Shown in pieces: positions 42,626 through 51,606 of a stretch of DNA of 64,000 nucleotides. How positions within the stretch are numbered: position 1 is the first letter of the stretch; each line of letters starts with the position of its first letter. The notes beneath the pieces are model-generated. The model worked only from the letters and a program-made list of their open reading frames with translations. It was not told the DNA's origin and ran no database searches. A program made the translations under genes and the position numbers. The stretch covers positions 124,001 through 188,000 of the forward strand of contig NZ_JBHFEI010000002.1 of the NCBI RefSeq assembly GCF_041928815.1. Direction: 5' to 3'. The stretch is from JBHFEI01 sp041928815. GTDB taxonomy: Bacteria > Pseudomonadota > Alphaproteobacteria > Rhizobiales > Rhizobiaceae.

Positions 42626-42747
42626 GATCTTTCCTCCCTGAAAGACGGGGCCGCGCCCGAAACGTGGCCTGTTTTGCTTTTCTCGCCGCCATCGGCTAGC
42701 AGGGAAAGCGAAAGAGCATTCCTACTGGGCGGAGGCGTGTCACAGAG

Positions 42748-43497
42748 ATGGCGGACAAGGATGCAGCGGTCTTCGGCACCATCCCGCAATCGCAGAACCT
42801 GCGCAGCGGCCTCGTCGACACGCTGATCGCGCAGATCGAATCCGGCGACCTCGCCCCCGGCCAGCGCCTGCCGACCGAACAGGCGATCATGGCGGCGACG
42901 GGGGTGAGCCGCACGGTGGTGCGCGAGGCGCTGGCCTCGCTCAGGGCCAAGGGGCTGATCACCACGCGCCAGGGGCTCGGCGCCTTCGTCGCCAGCGATC
43001 CGAAGCCGCGCGCCTTCTCGATCGCCGTCACCGACGTCGAATCGATCGACGACGTGCTGAGCGTGCTGGAGCTGCGCATCGGCATCGAGGTGGAGGCGGC
43101 CGGGCTCGCCGCACTCCGGCGCACGGAGGAGGATCTGGAGCGGATGCGCGTCAAGCTCGACGCGCTCGACCGGTCGATCCTTGCCGGGGGCAGCGGCTCG
43201 GAGGAGGACTTCGCCTTCCACCGGGCGATCCTGGTCGCCACCCGCAATCCCTACTACGCCCGTCTGTTCGATACGTTCGGCTCGGTGATGGTGCCGCGCC
43301 AGTGGGCGCGTTTCGACACGATGGACGAGGCGGAAAGGGCCGCCCACATGGCGAGGATGCGCCGCGAACACGGGGCGATCTTTTCCGCCATCCGCGACGG
43401 CGACGAGAAGGCGGCGCGCCGGACGCTGCGCAACCACCTCGGCCGCAGCGCCCAGCGTTTCGCCGAACTGCGCGATCTCGCCGGCGGCGCGCGCTGA
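42748..43497 (+). CDS. FadR-subfamily GntR regulator 2
   Basis: A 249-aa regulator: winged helix (LAPGQRLPTEQAIMAATGVSRTVVREALASL, about residues 35-65) and an FCD domain with DFAFHRAILVATRNP and HGAIFSAIRDGDEKAARRTLRNHL. It lies between the two lar-containing operons, convergent with larA (7-nt gap) and divergent from the dehydrogenase-larCEB operon, so it is a likely regulator of both. It resembles GntR regulator 1 in layout. Confidence 0.87.
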   Translation: MADKDAAVFGTIPQSQNLRSGLVDTLIAQIESGDLAPGQRLPTEQAIMAATGVSRTVVREALASLRAKGLITTRQGLGAFVASDPKPRAFSIAVTDVESIDDVLSVLELRIGIEVEAAGLAALRRTEEDLERMRVKLDALDRSILAGGSGSEEDFAFHRAILVATRNPYYARLFDTFGSVMVPRQWARFDTMDEAERAAHMARMRREHGAIFSAIRDGDEKAARRTLRNHLGRSAQRFAELRDLAGGAR

Positions 43498-43504
43498 GCG
43501 CGCC

Positions 43505-44800
43505 TCAGGCGGCAAGGTGCGGAATGACATAGGGGCCTTCCGGGATGATCGCGACATGGCGGTCGCCGCTGCGGCGGATGCTCGCCGCGATCGCCCCGGT
43601 CAGGTCGCCGATCATCTCGACGCCGGTCAGCCGCCGGTCGTCCCCGGCAAGGCCGGTGGTGAAGAGTTCGATCCGGCCGACGCGCATCGGCTTCAACTGC
43701 ATCTCCGTCTGCCACTCGTCGATCTCGGCCAGCGACTTCGCCGTCAGGGTCGAAAGAAACCGCTCGGCCCCGAGCGCGACCAGCTTCCCTTGCGCCTCGC
43801 GGAACTCCGGCGAGCCGAATCCTTCCGAACATTCGGACGCCATGATCAGCGTGCCGCCGGGCGCGAGGATGTCGAGCGGCGTCACCATGCCCTTGATCGT
43901 CTGGTAGTAGGTCTTGTCGAGCGGGTAGCCGGCGGACGAGGTGACGACGGTCGAGAAGCGGCGGGAAAGGCCGATCCGCGTCGCGTCGCTGACGAAATCG
44001 ACGGCCGCCTGGTGGCTCTGGACGATCTCGCCGAAGGTGACGCAGACGAGGTCGCGGTCCTCGTCCAGCACCGTGTTCAGCGCATAGACCTCACCGAGCA
44101 TCCGGACGATTTGAAGCTGCTCCTCGTGCAGCGGGTTGCCGACGAGATTGCACTGGACGGCGAGCGGATCCTCCATGAAACGGGCGGAATGGAAAGTGCG
44201 GATCGTCTCGTGATGGGCGACGCCCGGCGCGATCACCTTGCGCCCGCCCGACCAGCCGGCCATGAAATGCGGCTCGACGAGGCCGGTGGCGATCCTGAGG
44301 TCGGCCTCGACGAACAGCCGGTCGAGCCTGACCGGCGTGGCGCGTGTCGGCGTGACGCCGAGATTGACATGGTCGTCCTCGTTGCGGGCGTCGTGGTTGC
44401 GGATCTCGACATGTTCCAGCACCCAGGGGTCGCCGACGAGTTCGGCGAGCTCGTCGCCGAGGTTGGGGCGGTGCAGGCCGGTTGCGACGAGAATCGAAAT
44501 CCGGTCGAGCGGAATGCCGGAGGCGACCATCGTCTCGATCATCGGCCGTAGGAACAGCCGGTTCGGTACGGGCCTCGTAATGTCGCAGATCAGGATGCAG
44601 GCACTTTTCCGCCCGCGTGCCAGTTTCGACAGGGGCGCGGCCGCGATCGGTTGCTCCAGCGCCTCGCGGATCGCCGTGGCCGGATCGGCGATCTTCGGAA
44701 GCGGACGCTTACGGATCACGGTCGCCTCGGCACCTTCGGGCAGCGCCAGCGGCAGATGTCCCCGCCCGTAGGAAATCGCGATCGCGTCCCGTCCCATCAT
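43505..44800 (-). CDS. larA: LarA-family nickel-dependent racemase/epimerase
   Basis: A 431-aa DUF2088 protein. All functional residues of Lactobacillus LarA are found in order: Asp73 and Arg76 (CDITRPVPN), His110 (ATGLHRPN), His178 (LVEPHFMAG), Lys188 (SGGRKVI, cofactor attachment) and His204 (RTFHSARF). It interconverts D- and L-2-hydroxy acids by hydride transfer to the Ni-pincer. Lactate fits the context, but family members also racemise malate, phenyllactate and aldonates. The start overlaps the livF stop; AAGGAGGAGG precedes it. Confidence 0.9.
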   Translation of the reverse strand: MMGRDAIAISYGRGHLPLALPEGAEATVIRKRPLPKIADPATAIREALEQPIAAAPLSKLARGRKSACILICDITRPVPNRLFLRPMIETMVASGIPLDRISILVATGLHRPNLGDELAELVGDPWVLEHVEIRNHDARNEDDHVNLGVTPTRATPVRLDRLFVEADLRIATGLVEPHFMAGWSGGRKVIAPGVAHHETIRTFHSARFMEDPLAVQCNLVGNPLHEEQLQIVRMLGEVYALNTVLDEDRDLVCVTFGEIVQSHQAAVDFVSDATRIGLSRRFSTVVTSSAGYPLDKTYYQTIKGMVTPLDILAPGGTLIMASECSEGFGSPEFREAQGKLVALGAERFLSTLTAKSLAEIDEWQTEMQLKPMRVGRIELFTTGLAGDDRRLTGVEMIGDLTGAIAASIRRSGDRHVAIIPEGPYVIPHLAA

Positions 44801-45522
44801 GCCTCCTCCTTGATCCCGCCGAGATAAAGCTCGCGCATCAGCGACATGTCCTTCAGGTCGGAGATGGGTCCGGCGAGGGCGATGCGGCCATTCTGCATCA
44901 GGTAGCCGCGCCCGGCAACGGACAAAGCGAGGCCGGCATTCTGCTCGACCAGCAGCACCGAGGCGCCGAACGTCCGGCCGATGTCGAGGATGATCGCCTT
45001 GATCTCCCTGACGAGCAGTGGCGAGAGGCCGAGCGAGGGCTCGTCGAGCAGCAGCACCTTCGGCCGCGCCATCAGGCCGCGCGCGATCGCCAGCATCTGC
45101 TGCTGGCCGCCCGACAGCGCCCCGCCGCGTTCGCGCCGCTTGACGGCGAGGATCGGGAAGAAGGCCTCCATGGTCTTCACGTCCGCCTCGATCGCGTCGC
45201 GGTCCGTCCGCGCATAGGCGCCGAGCCGCAGGTTTTCCTCGACGCTCATGTCGGCGAAGATGCGCCGGCCCTCCGGCACCAGCACCACGCCGCGCCGCGC
45301 CATCCGGTCCGGCGGCGCGCCGGTCACGTCCTCGCCGTCGAACAGGATGCGGCCGTCGCGCGGCCGGACGAGGCCGGCGATGGTGCGCAGCAGCGTCGAC
45401 TTGCCGGCGCCGTTCGGCCCGAGGATGGTGACGATCTCGTCCCGGTCGAGCGTCAGCGAGACGTCGCGGTTGACGGTGGTCGGGCCGTAGCCGTTGGTAA
45501 CGTTCGAGACGGCGAGCAGCAT
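44797..45522 (-). CDS. livF: HAAT-family ABC transporter ATPase LivF-type
   Basis: A 241-aa ATPase: Walker A GPNGAGKST, signature ALSGGQQQMLAIARGL, Walker B VLLLDEPSLGLSP, and the LivF-typical VLVPEGRRIFADMSVEENLRLGAY. With LivG it powers the liv-type importer. It overlaps larA and livG by a few bases, so larA is translated as part of this transport operon. Confidence 0.87.
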   Translation of the reverse strand: MLLAVSNVTNGYGPTTVNRDVSLTLDRDEIVTILGPNGAGKSTLLRTIAGLVRPRDGRILFDGEDVTGAPPDRMARRGVVLVPEGRRIFADMSVEENLRLGAYARTDRDAIEADVKTMEAFFPILAVKRRERGGALSGGQQQMLAIARGLMARPKVLLLDEPSLGLSPLLVREIKAIILDIGRTFGASVLLVEQNAGLALSVAGRGYLMQNGRIALAGPISDLKDMSLMRELYLGGIKEEA

Positions 45523-46247
45523 CAGACATGGCCTCCGAGATAGACGTCCAGCACTTTCGGATCGTTGAGGACGTCGGCCGTCGGCCCATCGGCGATCTTG
45601 GCGCCGAAGTCGAGCACGGCGAGGCGCCGGCAGAGCATCTGCATCAGCTTCATGTCGTGGTCGATGACGCAGACCGTGATGCCGCGGTCCGGGAACTGCT
45701 CGACGAGGCGCACCAGCGCCGTCGTCTCGCGGTCGTTGAGGCCGGCGGCGGGCTCGTCGAGCAGGAGCAGCGTCGGACGGGTCGCGAGCGCCAGCGCGAG
45801 GCCGAGAAGGCGCAGGCTGCCGAAGGGAAGGACGCCGGCGCGCTCCGGCGCGAGATGGCCGATGCCGACGAAATCGAGGAGCGCGCCGGGCGAGGCCCAG
45901 TCGTCGTCGCGCCGCGCGGTGCGGCGGCAGTGCTCGACGGCGATCCGCACGTTCTCCATCACGCTGAGGCCGGGAAAGGCCATGGCCTGCTGGAAGGTGT
46001 AGCCGATGCCGTGCTGCGAGATCGCATGGGCGGGGATGCCGGTGATGTCCCTGCCGCGCAGCGTGACGCTGCCCGCCGTCGGCCGGTAGACGCCGGTGAC
46101 GACGTTGAACAGCGTCGTCTTGCCGGAGCCGTTCGGGCCGACGACGCCGAGGATCTCGCCCTCGTCGATGGCGAGGTCGACGCCGGAAAGGGCCGTGACG
46201 CCGCCGAACTGTTTTTTCAGGCCCCGGATGTCGAGAAGCGCGCTCAT
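45522..46247 (-). CDS. livG: HAAT-family ABC transporter ATPase LivG-type
   Basis: A 241-aa ATPase: Walker A GPNGSGKTT (residues 37-45), Q-loop FQQAMAFPGLSVMENV, Walker B LLLLDEPAAGLNDRE, H-loop VIDHDMKLM. The signature is LPFGSLRLLGLALAL (residues 140-154) rather than LSYGQQRRLEIARAL; several positions that normally contact ATP or are charged differ. The rest is intact, so the protein is probably active but divergent. Confidence 0.85.
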   Translation of the reverse strand: MSALLDIRGLKKQFGGVTALSGVDLAIDEGEILGVVGPNGSGKTTLFNVVTGVYRPTAGSVTLRGRDITGIPAHAISQHGIGYTFQQAMAFPGLSVMENVRIAVEHCRRTARRDDDWASPGALLDFVGIGHLAPERAGVLPFGSLRLLGLALALATRPTLLLLDEPAAGLNDRETTALVRLVEQFPDRGITVCVIDHDMKLMQMLCRRLAVLDFGAKIADGPTADVLNDPKVLDVYLGGHV

Positions 46248-47242
46248 CGGCCGGCCTCCGCCTTCCTTGCCGGCGTCGCGCCACCGATACGCCTGCCAAG
46301 CGCCGTCCAGCCGTCGCCGATCCCGGCGATGAGGCCGTTCGGCAGGAACAGGATGACGGCGACGAGGCAGGCGCCGTAAAGGATGCGCGACTGCACCGGA
46401 TCGAGGTTCAGCACTTCCGGTAGGAAGGCGACGAGAATGCCGCCGGCAAGCGGCCCGGAGAGCAGCCGCGCGCCGCCGATCATCACCATCAGCGCCAGGT
46501 AGATGCTCGGGAAGGAGGAAAACTGGCCCGGCGAGATGTGGCGGAGGAAATAGGCGAGCAGCACGCCGGAGACGCCGGCGAAGACGCCCGAGACGACGAA
46601 GGCGCCGATCTTGTGGCGGCCGACATCGATGCCGAGCGCCGCCGCAAGCTTCTCGTTCTCGCGGATCGCCCTGAGCGTCCGGCCATAGGGCGAATGGATG
46701 ATCGCCCAGCTGGCGACAACGGCAAGCGCGACGAAGGCGACGACGAGCAGGTAATAACGTTCGAGCCCGCCGAGATCGGCGCCGAAGAGGCTGACCGGCT
46801 GCTGCAGGTCGAGACCGGAGGCAGCGCCCGTGACCTCGCCGCCATTGGTGAGAACGATAGTGAGGAGTTGCCCGAAAGCGAAGGTCATGATGACGAAGTG
46901 GTGGCCGCTGACGCGCAGCGACGGGATGCCGATGATCGCGGCGGCGATCGCCGCGAGGAGGCCGCCGGCCGGCAGCGCCAGCCAGAAGCCGATGCCGAGG
47001 TCGCGGGCGAGCATCGCCGCCGCATAGGCGCCGACGCCGACCAGCGCCGCATGGCCCATCGAGAGGATCCCCGTCTGGCCGAAGAGCACCGACAGGCCGT
47101 AAAGCGCGATGACGTTGATGCCGGCCGAGATCGCCAGCGACAGGAAGCGGTTGCCGGGGGAGAGCAGCGGCACCAGCGCGATCAGGACGAGGATCGCCAG
47201 CACGGTGAAGAGCGAGCGAAGCGGTGTTTCGGTATGCGTCAT
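46244..47242 (-). CDS. livM: HAAT-family ABC transporter permease LivM-type
   Basis: A 332-aa membrane protein with about nine helices; LivM motifs SVLFGQTGILSMGHAALVGVGAYAAA, GHHFVIMTFAFGQLL and GRTLRAIRENEKLAAALGIDVGRHK are clear. It overlaps livG by 4 bp. The ribosome-binding site is weak. Confidence 0.86.
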   Translation of the reverse strand: MTHTETPLRSLFTVLAILVLIALVPLLSPGNRFLSLAISAGINVIALYGLSVLFGQTGILSMGHAALVGVGAYAAAMLARDLGIGFWLALPAGGLLAAIAAAIIGIPSLRVSGHHFVIMTFAFGQLLTIVLTNGGEVTGAASGLDLQQPVSLFGADLGGLERYYLLVVAFVALAVVASWAIIHSPYGRTLRAIRENEKLAAALGIDVGRHKIGAFVVSGVFAGVSGVLLAYFLRHISPGQFSSFPSIYLALMVMIGGARLLSGPLAGGILVAFLPEVLNLDPVQSRILYGACLVAVILFLPNGLIAGIGDGWTALGRRIGGATPARKAEAGR

Positions 47243-47283
47243 GGCAAGGCGCCGTTCTGTTTCATGCGGGAAGGGGTGACATG

Positions 47284-48174
47284 TCAGGCCATCTTCGGGC
47301 CGCTGGTGCCGCCGAAGAGGCCGTGCGGTCGGAAGAGCAGGACGAGGATCATCAGGGCGAAGGAATAGGCGTCGGTCCATTCGGAGAAGCCGTAGCCGGC
47401 GGAAAACCCCTCGACGATGCCGAGGATCAGGCCGGCGGCGACGGCGCCGGAGAGATTGCCGAGCCCGCCGATCAGGGCGACGGCAAACCCCTTCATCACC
47501 ATGGTGCCGCCGGTGAAGGGCGTGACGGGGAAGAGCGCGATCAGCAGCCCGCCGCCGAGGCCGGCGAGCGCGCTGCCGAGGACGAAGACGCCGGTGATGT
47601 AGCGGCGCACCGGAATGCCCATCAGCGCAGCCGTGTCGCGGTCCTCGACGCTCGCCCGCAACGCCCGCCCGTAGCGGCTGCGGGTGATCATCAGATAGGT
47701 GGCGGCGACGACGGCGATGGTCATTAGGATCACCATCAGCCGCACCGAGGCGATCCGCACGCCGCCGATCTCCCAGACGGTGGTGAGCGGCCGCGGGATG
47801 CTTTTCTGGTTCGGGTCGAAGAACAGGATGACGACGTGCTGGAGCACGACGATCAGGCCGAGCGAGACGATGAAGCCGTTGGTCGGCCGTTCCAGCGTGA
47901 AGCGGAAGATGGCGCGTTCCAGCCCGTAGCCCATCAGCGCGACGGCGGCGACGCCGAGGATCAGCGCGAGGGGAAAGCTCAAGCCGGCGCCGACGCCGAG
48001 CCAGGTGACGATGCTGCCGACCATCAGGAATTCGCCGTGGGCGAAATTGATGATGCCGGTGAGCCCGAAGATCAGCGTGACGCCGACGGCGATCAGCGTG
48101 ATGACGCTGGCGATCGACAGCCCGTTGAGGATCTGTTGCAGGAGAATGTCCACGGTCGTTTCACCCAGGGGCAT
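47284..48174 (-). CDS. livH: HAAT-family ABC transporter permease LivH-type
   Basis: A 296-aa permease: DILLQQILNGLSIASVITLIAVGVTLIFGLTGIINFAHGEF is the LivH N-terminus; GRALRASVEDRDTAALMGIPVRR and GLGNLSGAVAAGLILGIVEGF follow. ATG 48174 is used; GTG 48152 (VDILLQQ) is an alternative. Separated from the binding-protein gene by 79 nt with a strong hairpin. Confidence 0.86.
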   Translation of the reverse strand: MPLGETTVDILLQQILNGLSIASVITLIAVGVTLIFGLTGIINFAHGEFLMVGSIVTWLGVGAGLSFPLALILGVAAVALMGYGLERAIFRFTLERPTNGFIVSLGLIVVLQHVVILFFDPNQKSIPRPLTTVWEIGGVRIASVRLMVILMTIAVVAATYLMITRSRYGRALRASVEDRDTAALMGIPVRRYITGVFVLGSALAGLGGGLLIALFPVTPFTGGTMVMKGFAVALIGGLGNLSGAVAAGLILGIVEGFSAGYGFSEWTDAYSFALMILVLLFRPHGLFGGTSGPKMA

Positions 48175-48185
48175 GTTGGACGGAG

Positions 48186-48215
48186 CGATCCGCCGGGGAG
48201 GTCTCCGGCGGATCG
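48186..48215 (-). other. intercistronic hairpin between binding protein and livH
   Basis: CGATCCGCCGG (48186-48196) pairs perfectly with CCGGCGGATCG (48205-48215), 11 bp with an 8-nt loop. On the minus strand it directly follows the binding-protein gene; it would protect that mRNA and reduce read-through into livH. Confidence 0.5.
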
Positions 48216-48253
48216 TGACGGCGGCCGGGCCGCCATCGGGAAAAGGCGAAGCC

Positions 48254-49468
48254 TTATTCCGGCGCCTTTTCCGGCGGCTGCTGCATCGAGCAGGTGATGT
48301 CGCCGCCGGGCGCAGCCGCGCAGACTTCCGTCGCATGGGTGACCTGGTGCGTCGCGTTGAAGGCGAGGCTGTCGGAGACGACGCCGGAATGCTTGATCGA
48401 CATCAGCGCCTCGACCGTCTTGTCGGGATCGAAGCTGCCGGCCTTCTCCCAGGCTTCCGCGAGGAAGTGGACGTAGTCGTGGTAGAGCAGCGAGACCGAG
48501 GAGGTGACGCCGTGCGGCGCGCCGGCGGCGAAATAGGCGTCGAAATAGGCCTTCGAGTTCGGGTTCGACGAGGCGCCCCAGCAGACCGGCACGCAGCTCA
48601 TCGACACCGGAACGTCGGCGGTCAGCCCGCGCTCTTTCCAGATGCCGGGATCGACGCCGAAGAGGAAATAGCTCTTGGCGGCGCCGAGTTCCAGCGCCTG
48701 CGGCAGGGCGGTCAGGGTCGAGTCGCCATTGTACCAGAAGTGAATGATGTCGGGATCGAAGCTCTTCGCCTTGGTGAGGAAGGGCGAGAAATCGGTGGTC
48801 TCCGGCGGATAGAAGATGATGTCCGGCACCTCCTGCCCCTCGGCCTTCAGGGCCGTCAGGTAGAAGGAGGAGAGGAACTGGCCGGTGGCGTCGTTGCCGA
48901 CGATCATCACCGATTTCGTCGGCTTGTGGCCGAGAAGCGGTTCGAGCAGCGACAGCACGCCGCGCGCGGTCGAGCCGGAGCGCTGGAATTCCTGCGGCTC
49001 GGACTGGAAGAGGTAGTGGACGTCGCCGCCGGGCTTGACGCCGTCGCTCGTCAGCACCTTGCCGAGCGTCGAGTTGCCGGCGAAATGGATGACCTTGGCC
49101 GGCTGGGTGATCTTGGCCATGGCCAGGGTGAAGTCGTGCGATTCCGAACCGAAGATCGCGGCGACCTTCTCGTCGCGCACCAGTTCCTGCGTCGCGGCGA
49201 TGGCGGTCGCGATGTCGGTGCGGTCGTCGCGCTTGACCATTTCGAGCGTGTAGGTCTTGCCGCCGACGGTGATGCCGCCCTTGTCGTTGACCTGCTGGAC
49301 GGCGAGCCCGACGCCGGCCGGCAGCGTGTGGCCGGCGGAGACGAAGGCGCCGGATTCTGCGGCGACGACGCCGATCTTGATCGTGTTTCCGGCATCCTGC
49401 GCCGATGCCGCCGGCATCATGGCGCCAAGGCCGAGCGCGAGGGCCGCGCCTCCCCAATAACGTGCCAT
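48254..49468 (-). CDS. HAAT-family ABC transporter substrate-binding protein
   Basis: A 404-aa type I periplasmic-binding protein: signal peptide MARYWGGAALALGLGAMMPAASA, then TIKIGVVAAESGAFVSAGHTLPAGVGLAVQQVNDKGGI of the LivK-like Peripla_BP_6 family. GGGAGG lies 8 nt before the ATG. It heads the liv-larA operon behind a strong operator. Since the operon ends in a 2-hydroxyacid racemase, a hydroxy acid may be the ligand rather than a branched-chain amino acid. Confidence 0.85.
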   Translation of the reverse strand: MARYWGGAALALGLGAMMPAASAQDAGNTIKIGVVAAESGAFVSAGHTLPAGVGLAVQQVNDKGGITVGGKTYTLEMVKRDDRTDIATAIAATQELVRDEKVAAIFGSESHDFTLAMAKITQPAKVIHFAGNSTLGKVLTSDGVKPGGDVHYLFQSEPQEFQRSGSTARGVLSLLEPLLGHKPTKSVMIVGNDATGQFLSSFYLTALKAEGQEVPDIIFYPPETTDFSPFLTKAKSFDPDIIHFWYNGDSTLTALPQALELGAAKSYFLFGVDPGIWKERGLTADVPVSMSCVPVCWGASSNPNSKAYFDAYFAAGAPHGVTSSVSLLYHDYVHFLAEAWEKAGSFDPDKTVEALMSIKHSGVVSDSLAFNATHQVTHATEVCAAAPGGDITCSMQQPPEKAPE

Positions 49469-49504
49469 CTCTCATCCTCCCGATGAAGATTTTAACCTCT
49501 TACC

Positions 49505-49556
49505 GGGTTGTCGTACAACCCTGTTTGCTGATAATAGCATGGCCGGAGCTTGTCAA
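49505..49556 (-). promoter_or_regulatory. promoter and GntR-type operator of the liv-larA operon
   Basis: A perfect 17-bp palindrome GGGTTGTCGTACAACCC (49505-49521) carries the same TTGTCGTACAA core as the site at 29319. On the minus strand a TTGACA -35 (49556-49551) and a TATCAG-like -10 (49533-49528, 17-nt spacer) lie just upstream, so the operator covers the start site, a repression geometry. It lies 36 bp before the binding-protein ATG and may also serve the divergent aldo/keto reductase. Confidence 0.7.
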
Positions 49557-49621
49557 GCGGCAGCGGGACGGGCAAGTTGACGATCAGGACATCGGCGGCA
49601 GTCGCCGAGCGGGAGGACGGA

Positions 49622-50608
49622 ATGCGATCACGGGAATTCGGACGGACGGGAAGAACGGTCAGCGAGATCGGCTTCGGCGCCTGGGCCATCGGCTCGGCCT
49701 GGGGCAAGGTCGATGACGGCGAGGCGATCGCCGCACTCCATGCCGCGCTCGACAGCGGCGTCACCTTCATCGACACGGCCGACGTCTATGGCGACGGCCA
49801 TTCGGAGCGGCTGATCGCCAGGGCGCTGAAGGAGCGCGGCGGGGAGCGGCCCTATGTCGCCACCAAGGCCGGACGGCGCCTGCCGGAGCAGACGGTCGGA
49901 GGCTACAGCGCCGAGAATCTCGGCACCTTCATCGACCGGAGCCTGAAGAACCTTCAGGTCGACACGCTCGACCTCGTCCAGCTCCACTGCCCCCCGACCG
50001 ACCTCTACTACCACCCGGAGGTGTTCGAGCGGCTCGACCGGCTGGTCGAATCCGGCAAGATCCGCCATTACGGCGTCAGCGTCGAGCGGGTCGAGGAGGC
50101 GCTGAAGGCGATCGAATATCCGGGCGTCGTCAGCGTGCAGATCATCTTCAATGCCTTCCGCCAGCGGCCGGCCGAGCATTTCTTTCCGCGGGCGCTTGAG
50201 AAAAACGTGGCGATCATCGCCCGCGTGCCGCTGGCGAGCGGTCTGCTCTCCGGCAAGTTCAAACGGGATACCACCTTCGAGGCAACGGACCACCGGCTGT
50301 TCAACCGCAACGGCGAGGCCTTCGACGTCGGCGAGACCTTCTCCGGCGTGCCCTACGAGGTCGGGCTCGATGCGGTCGAGCGCATCCGCCCGCTCGTCTC
50401 CGGCGATACGACCATGGCGAAATTCGCCCTGCGCTGGATCCTGATGTTCGACGCCGTGACGGTCGCGATCCCCGGCGCGCGCAACCCGGCGCAGGCGCAG
50501 TCGAACGCCGAGGCGGCCACCCTGCCGGCCCTGCCGAAGGAGGTCATGGACGAGATCGTCCGCATCTACGACGCAGACATCCGCCCGCACGTCCACCAGA
50601 AATGGTGA
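49622..50608 (+). CDS. aldo/keto reductase 1
   Basis: A 328-aa AKR: N-terminal EFGRTGRTVSEIGFGAWAIG, catalytic Asp/Tyr in FIDTADVYGDGHSERL, Lys in VATKAGRRL, His in DLVQLHCPP, and C-terminal cofactor loop VAIPGARNPAQAQSNAEAA. GGGAGGA precedes the start. It opens a three-gene unit with a lactonase-type amidohydrolase and a second AKR. Oxidation of an aldose to a lactone is plausible, but reduction of an aldehyde cannot be excluded. Confidence 0.8.
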   Translation: MRSREFGRTGRTVSEIGFGAWAIGSAWGKVDDGEAIAALHAALDSGVTFIDTADVYGDGHSERLIARALKERGGERPYVATKAGRRLPEQTVGGYSAENLGTFIDRSLKNLQVDTLDLVQLHCPPTDLYYHPEVFERLDRLVESGKIRHYGVSVERVEEALKAIEYPGVVSVQIIFNAFRQRPAEHFFPRALEKNVAIIARVPLASGLLSGKFKRDTTFEATDHRLFNRNGEAFDVGETFSGVPYEVGLDAVERIRPLVSGDTTMAKFALRWILMFDAVTVAIPGARNPAQAQSNAEAATLPALPKEVMDEIVRIYDADIRPHVHQKW

Positions 50609-50727
50609 CAGCCTTCGGCTGGCAGGCCTCCCGGCCGCCGGCCTGATCATCATCCATGGGGACCGTCTGGGACGGGGTGCGCAGGCATCCCGTCCGCTGC
50701 TCCCTGCTGCCTTTCGGAGGAACCGGC

Positions 50728-51594
50728 ATGGCATCACCTGTTATCGATTCGCATCAGCATTTCTGGGCGCCGGCCGGGGAGGAGCATTATGCGTGGCTGA
50801 GCGGACCCTTCGCGGCCCTCGACCGCGTCTTCGCGCCCGGCGACCTGCGCCCGGAGCTCGGTGCCAATGGCGTTACCGGCACCGTGCTGGTGCAGACGTG
50901 GAACGGCTTGTCGGAGACGTGGGACTTTATCCGCACGGCCGAGGAAACCGATTTTGTCGCCGGCGTTGTCGGCTGGGTCGACCTCACCGATCCGAAGGTC
51001 GGGGAGACGCTTGCCGAACTGCAGGCAAGCCCGCAGGGACAATGGCTGGTCGGCATCCGCCACCTGATCCAGCTCGAGGAGGACCCGGACTGGCTGCTGC
51101 GCGACGACGTGGTCGCCGGCCTCAAGGCGGTCGAGGCTGCCGGCCTCGTCTACGATTTCGTGCCGAACATGCCGCAATTGCGCGCCTGCGTCCGCACGGC
51201 GGAGGCCTTTCCGGGACTGCGCTTCGTCCTCGACCATATTTCCAAGCCGAACATCCGCGAGCGGGATTTCTCCGAATGGTCGCGCACGATGCGCGGCTTT
51301 CGCGCCGAGCGCGGCCATGTCTGGTGCAAGCTGTCCGGCATGGTGACCGAGGCCGACTGGCAGAGCTGGACGCCGCAGGACCTGAAACCCTATGTGCACG
51401 AGGTTCTCGACATCTTCGGCGTCGACCGCTGCCTGTTCGGCACCGACTGGCCGGTCTGCCTCGTCGCCGCGGAGTATGACCGCGTGATCGACGCGCTGAA
51501 GGAATGCCTGACGGATCTTTCCGAGGCCGACCGCGCGAAGATCTTCGGCCTGAACGCGGTCGAGGCCTACCGGCTGCCGGGATTTTCCGGCTGA
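50728..51594 (+). CDS. amidohydrolase-family lactonase (L-fuconolactone hydrolase-like)
   Basis: A 288-aa amidohydrolase_2 protein: metal motif VIDSHQHFWAP, then WVDLTDPKVGETLAEL, GIRHLIQLEEDPDWLL, FVLDHISKPNI and LFGTDWPVCLVAAEYD. This subgroup contains L-fuconolactone and L-rhamnono-lactone hydrolases. CGGAGG lies 7 nt before the ATG. It would open the lactone produced by one of the flanking AKRs. Confidence 0.8.
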   Translation: MASPVIDSHQHFWAPAGEEHYAWLSGPFAALDRVFAPGDLRPELGANGVTGTVLVQTWNGLSETWDFIRTAEETDFVAGVVGWVDLTDPKVGETLAELQASPQGQWLVGIRHLIQLEEDPDWLLRDDVVAGLKAVEAAGLVYDFVPNMPQLRACVRTAEAFPGLRFVLDHISKPNIRERDFSEWSRTMRGFRAERGHVWCKLSGMVTEADWQSWTPQDLKPYVHEVLDIFGVDRCLFGTDWPVCLVAAEYDRVIDALKECLTDLSEADRAKIFGLNAVEAYRLPGFSG

Positions 51595-51606
51595 GGAGAT
51601 GGGGCG

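Noticed and set aside
40598..42826. 742-codon plus-strand frame containing a long Met-Ile-Val repeat
   Set aside because: It is the antisense of larC and the dehydrogenase; the MIVMIV repeat is the complement of the real His-Asp array.
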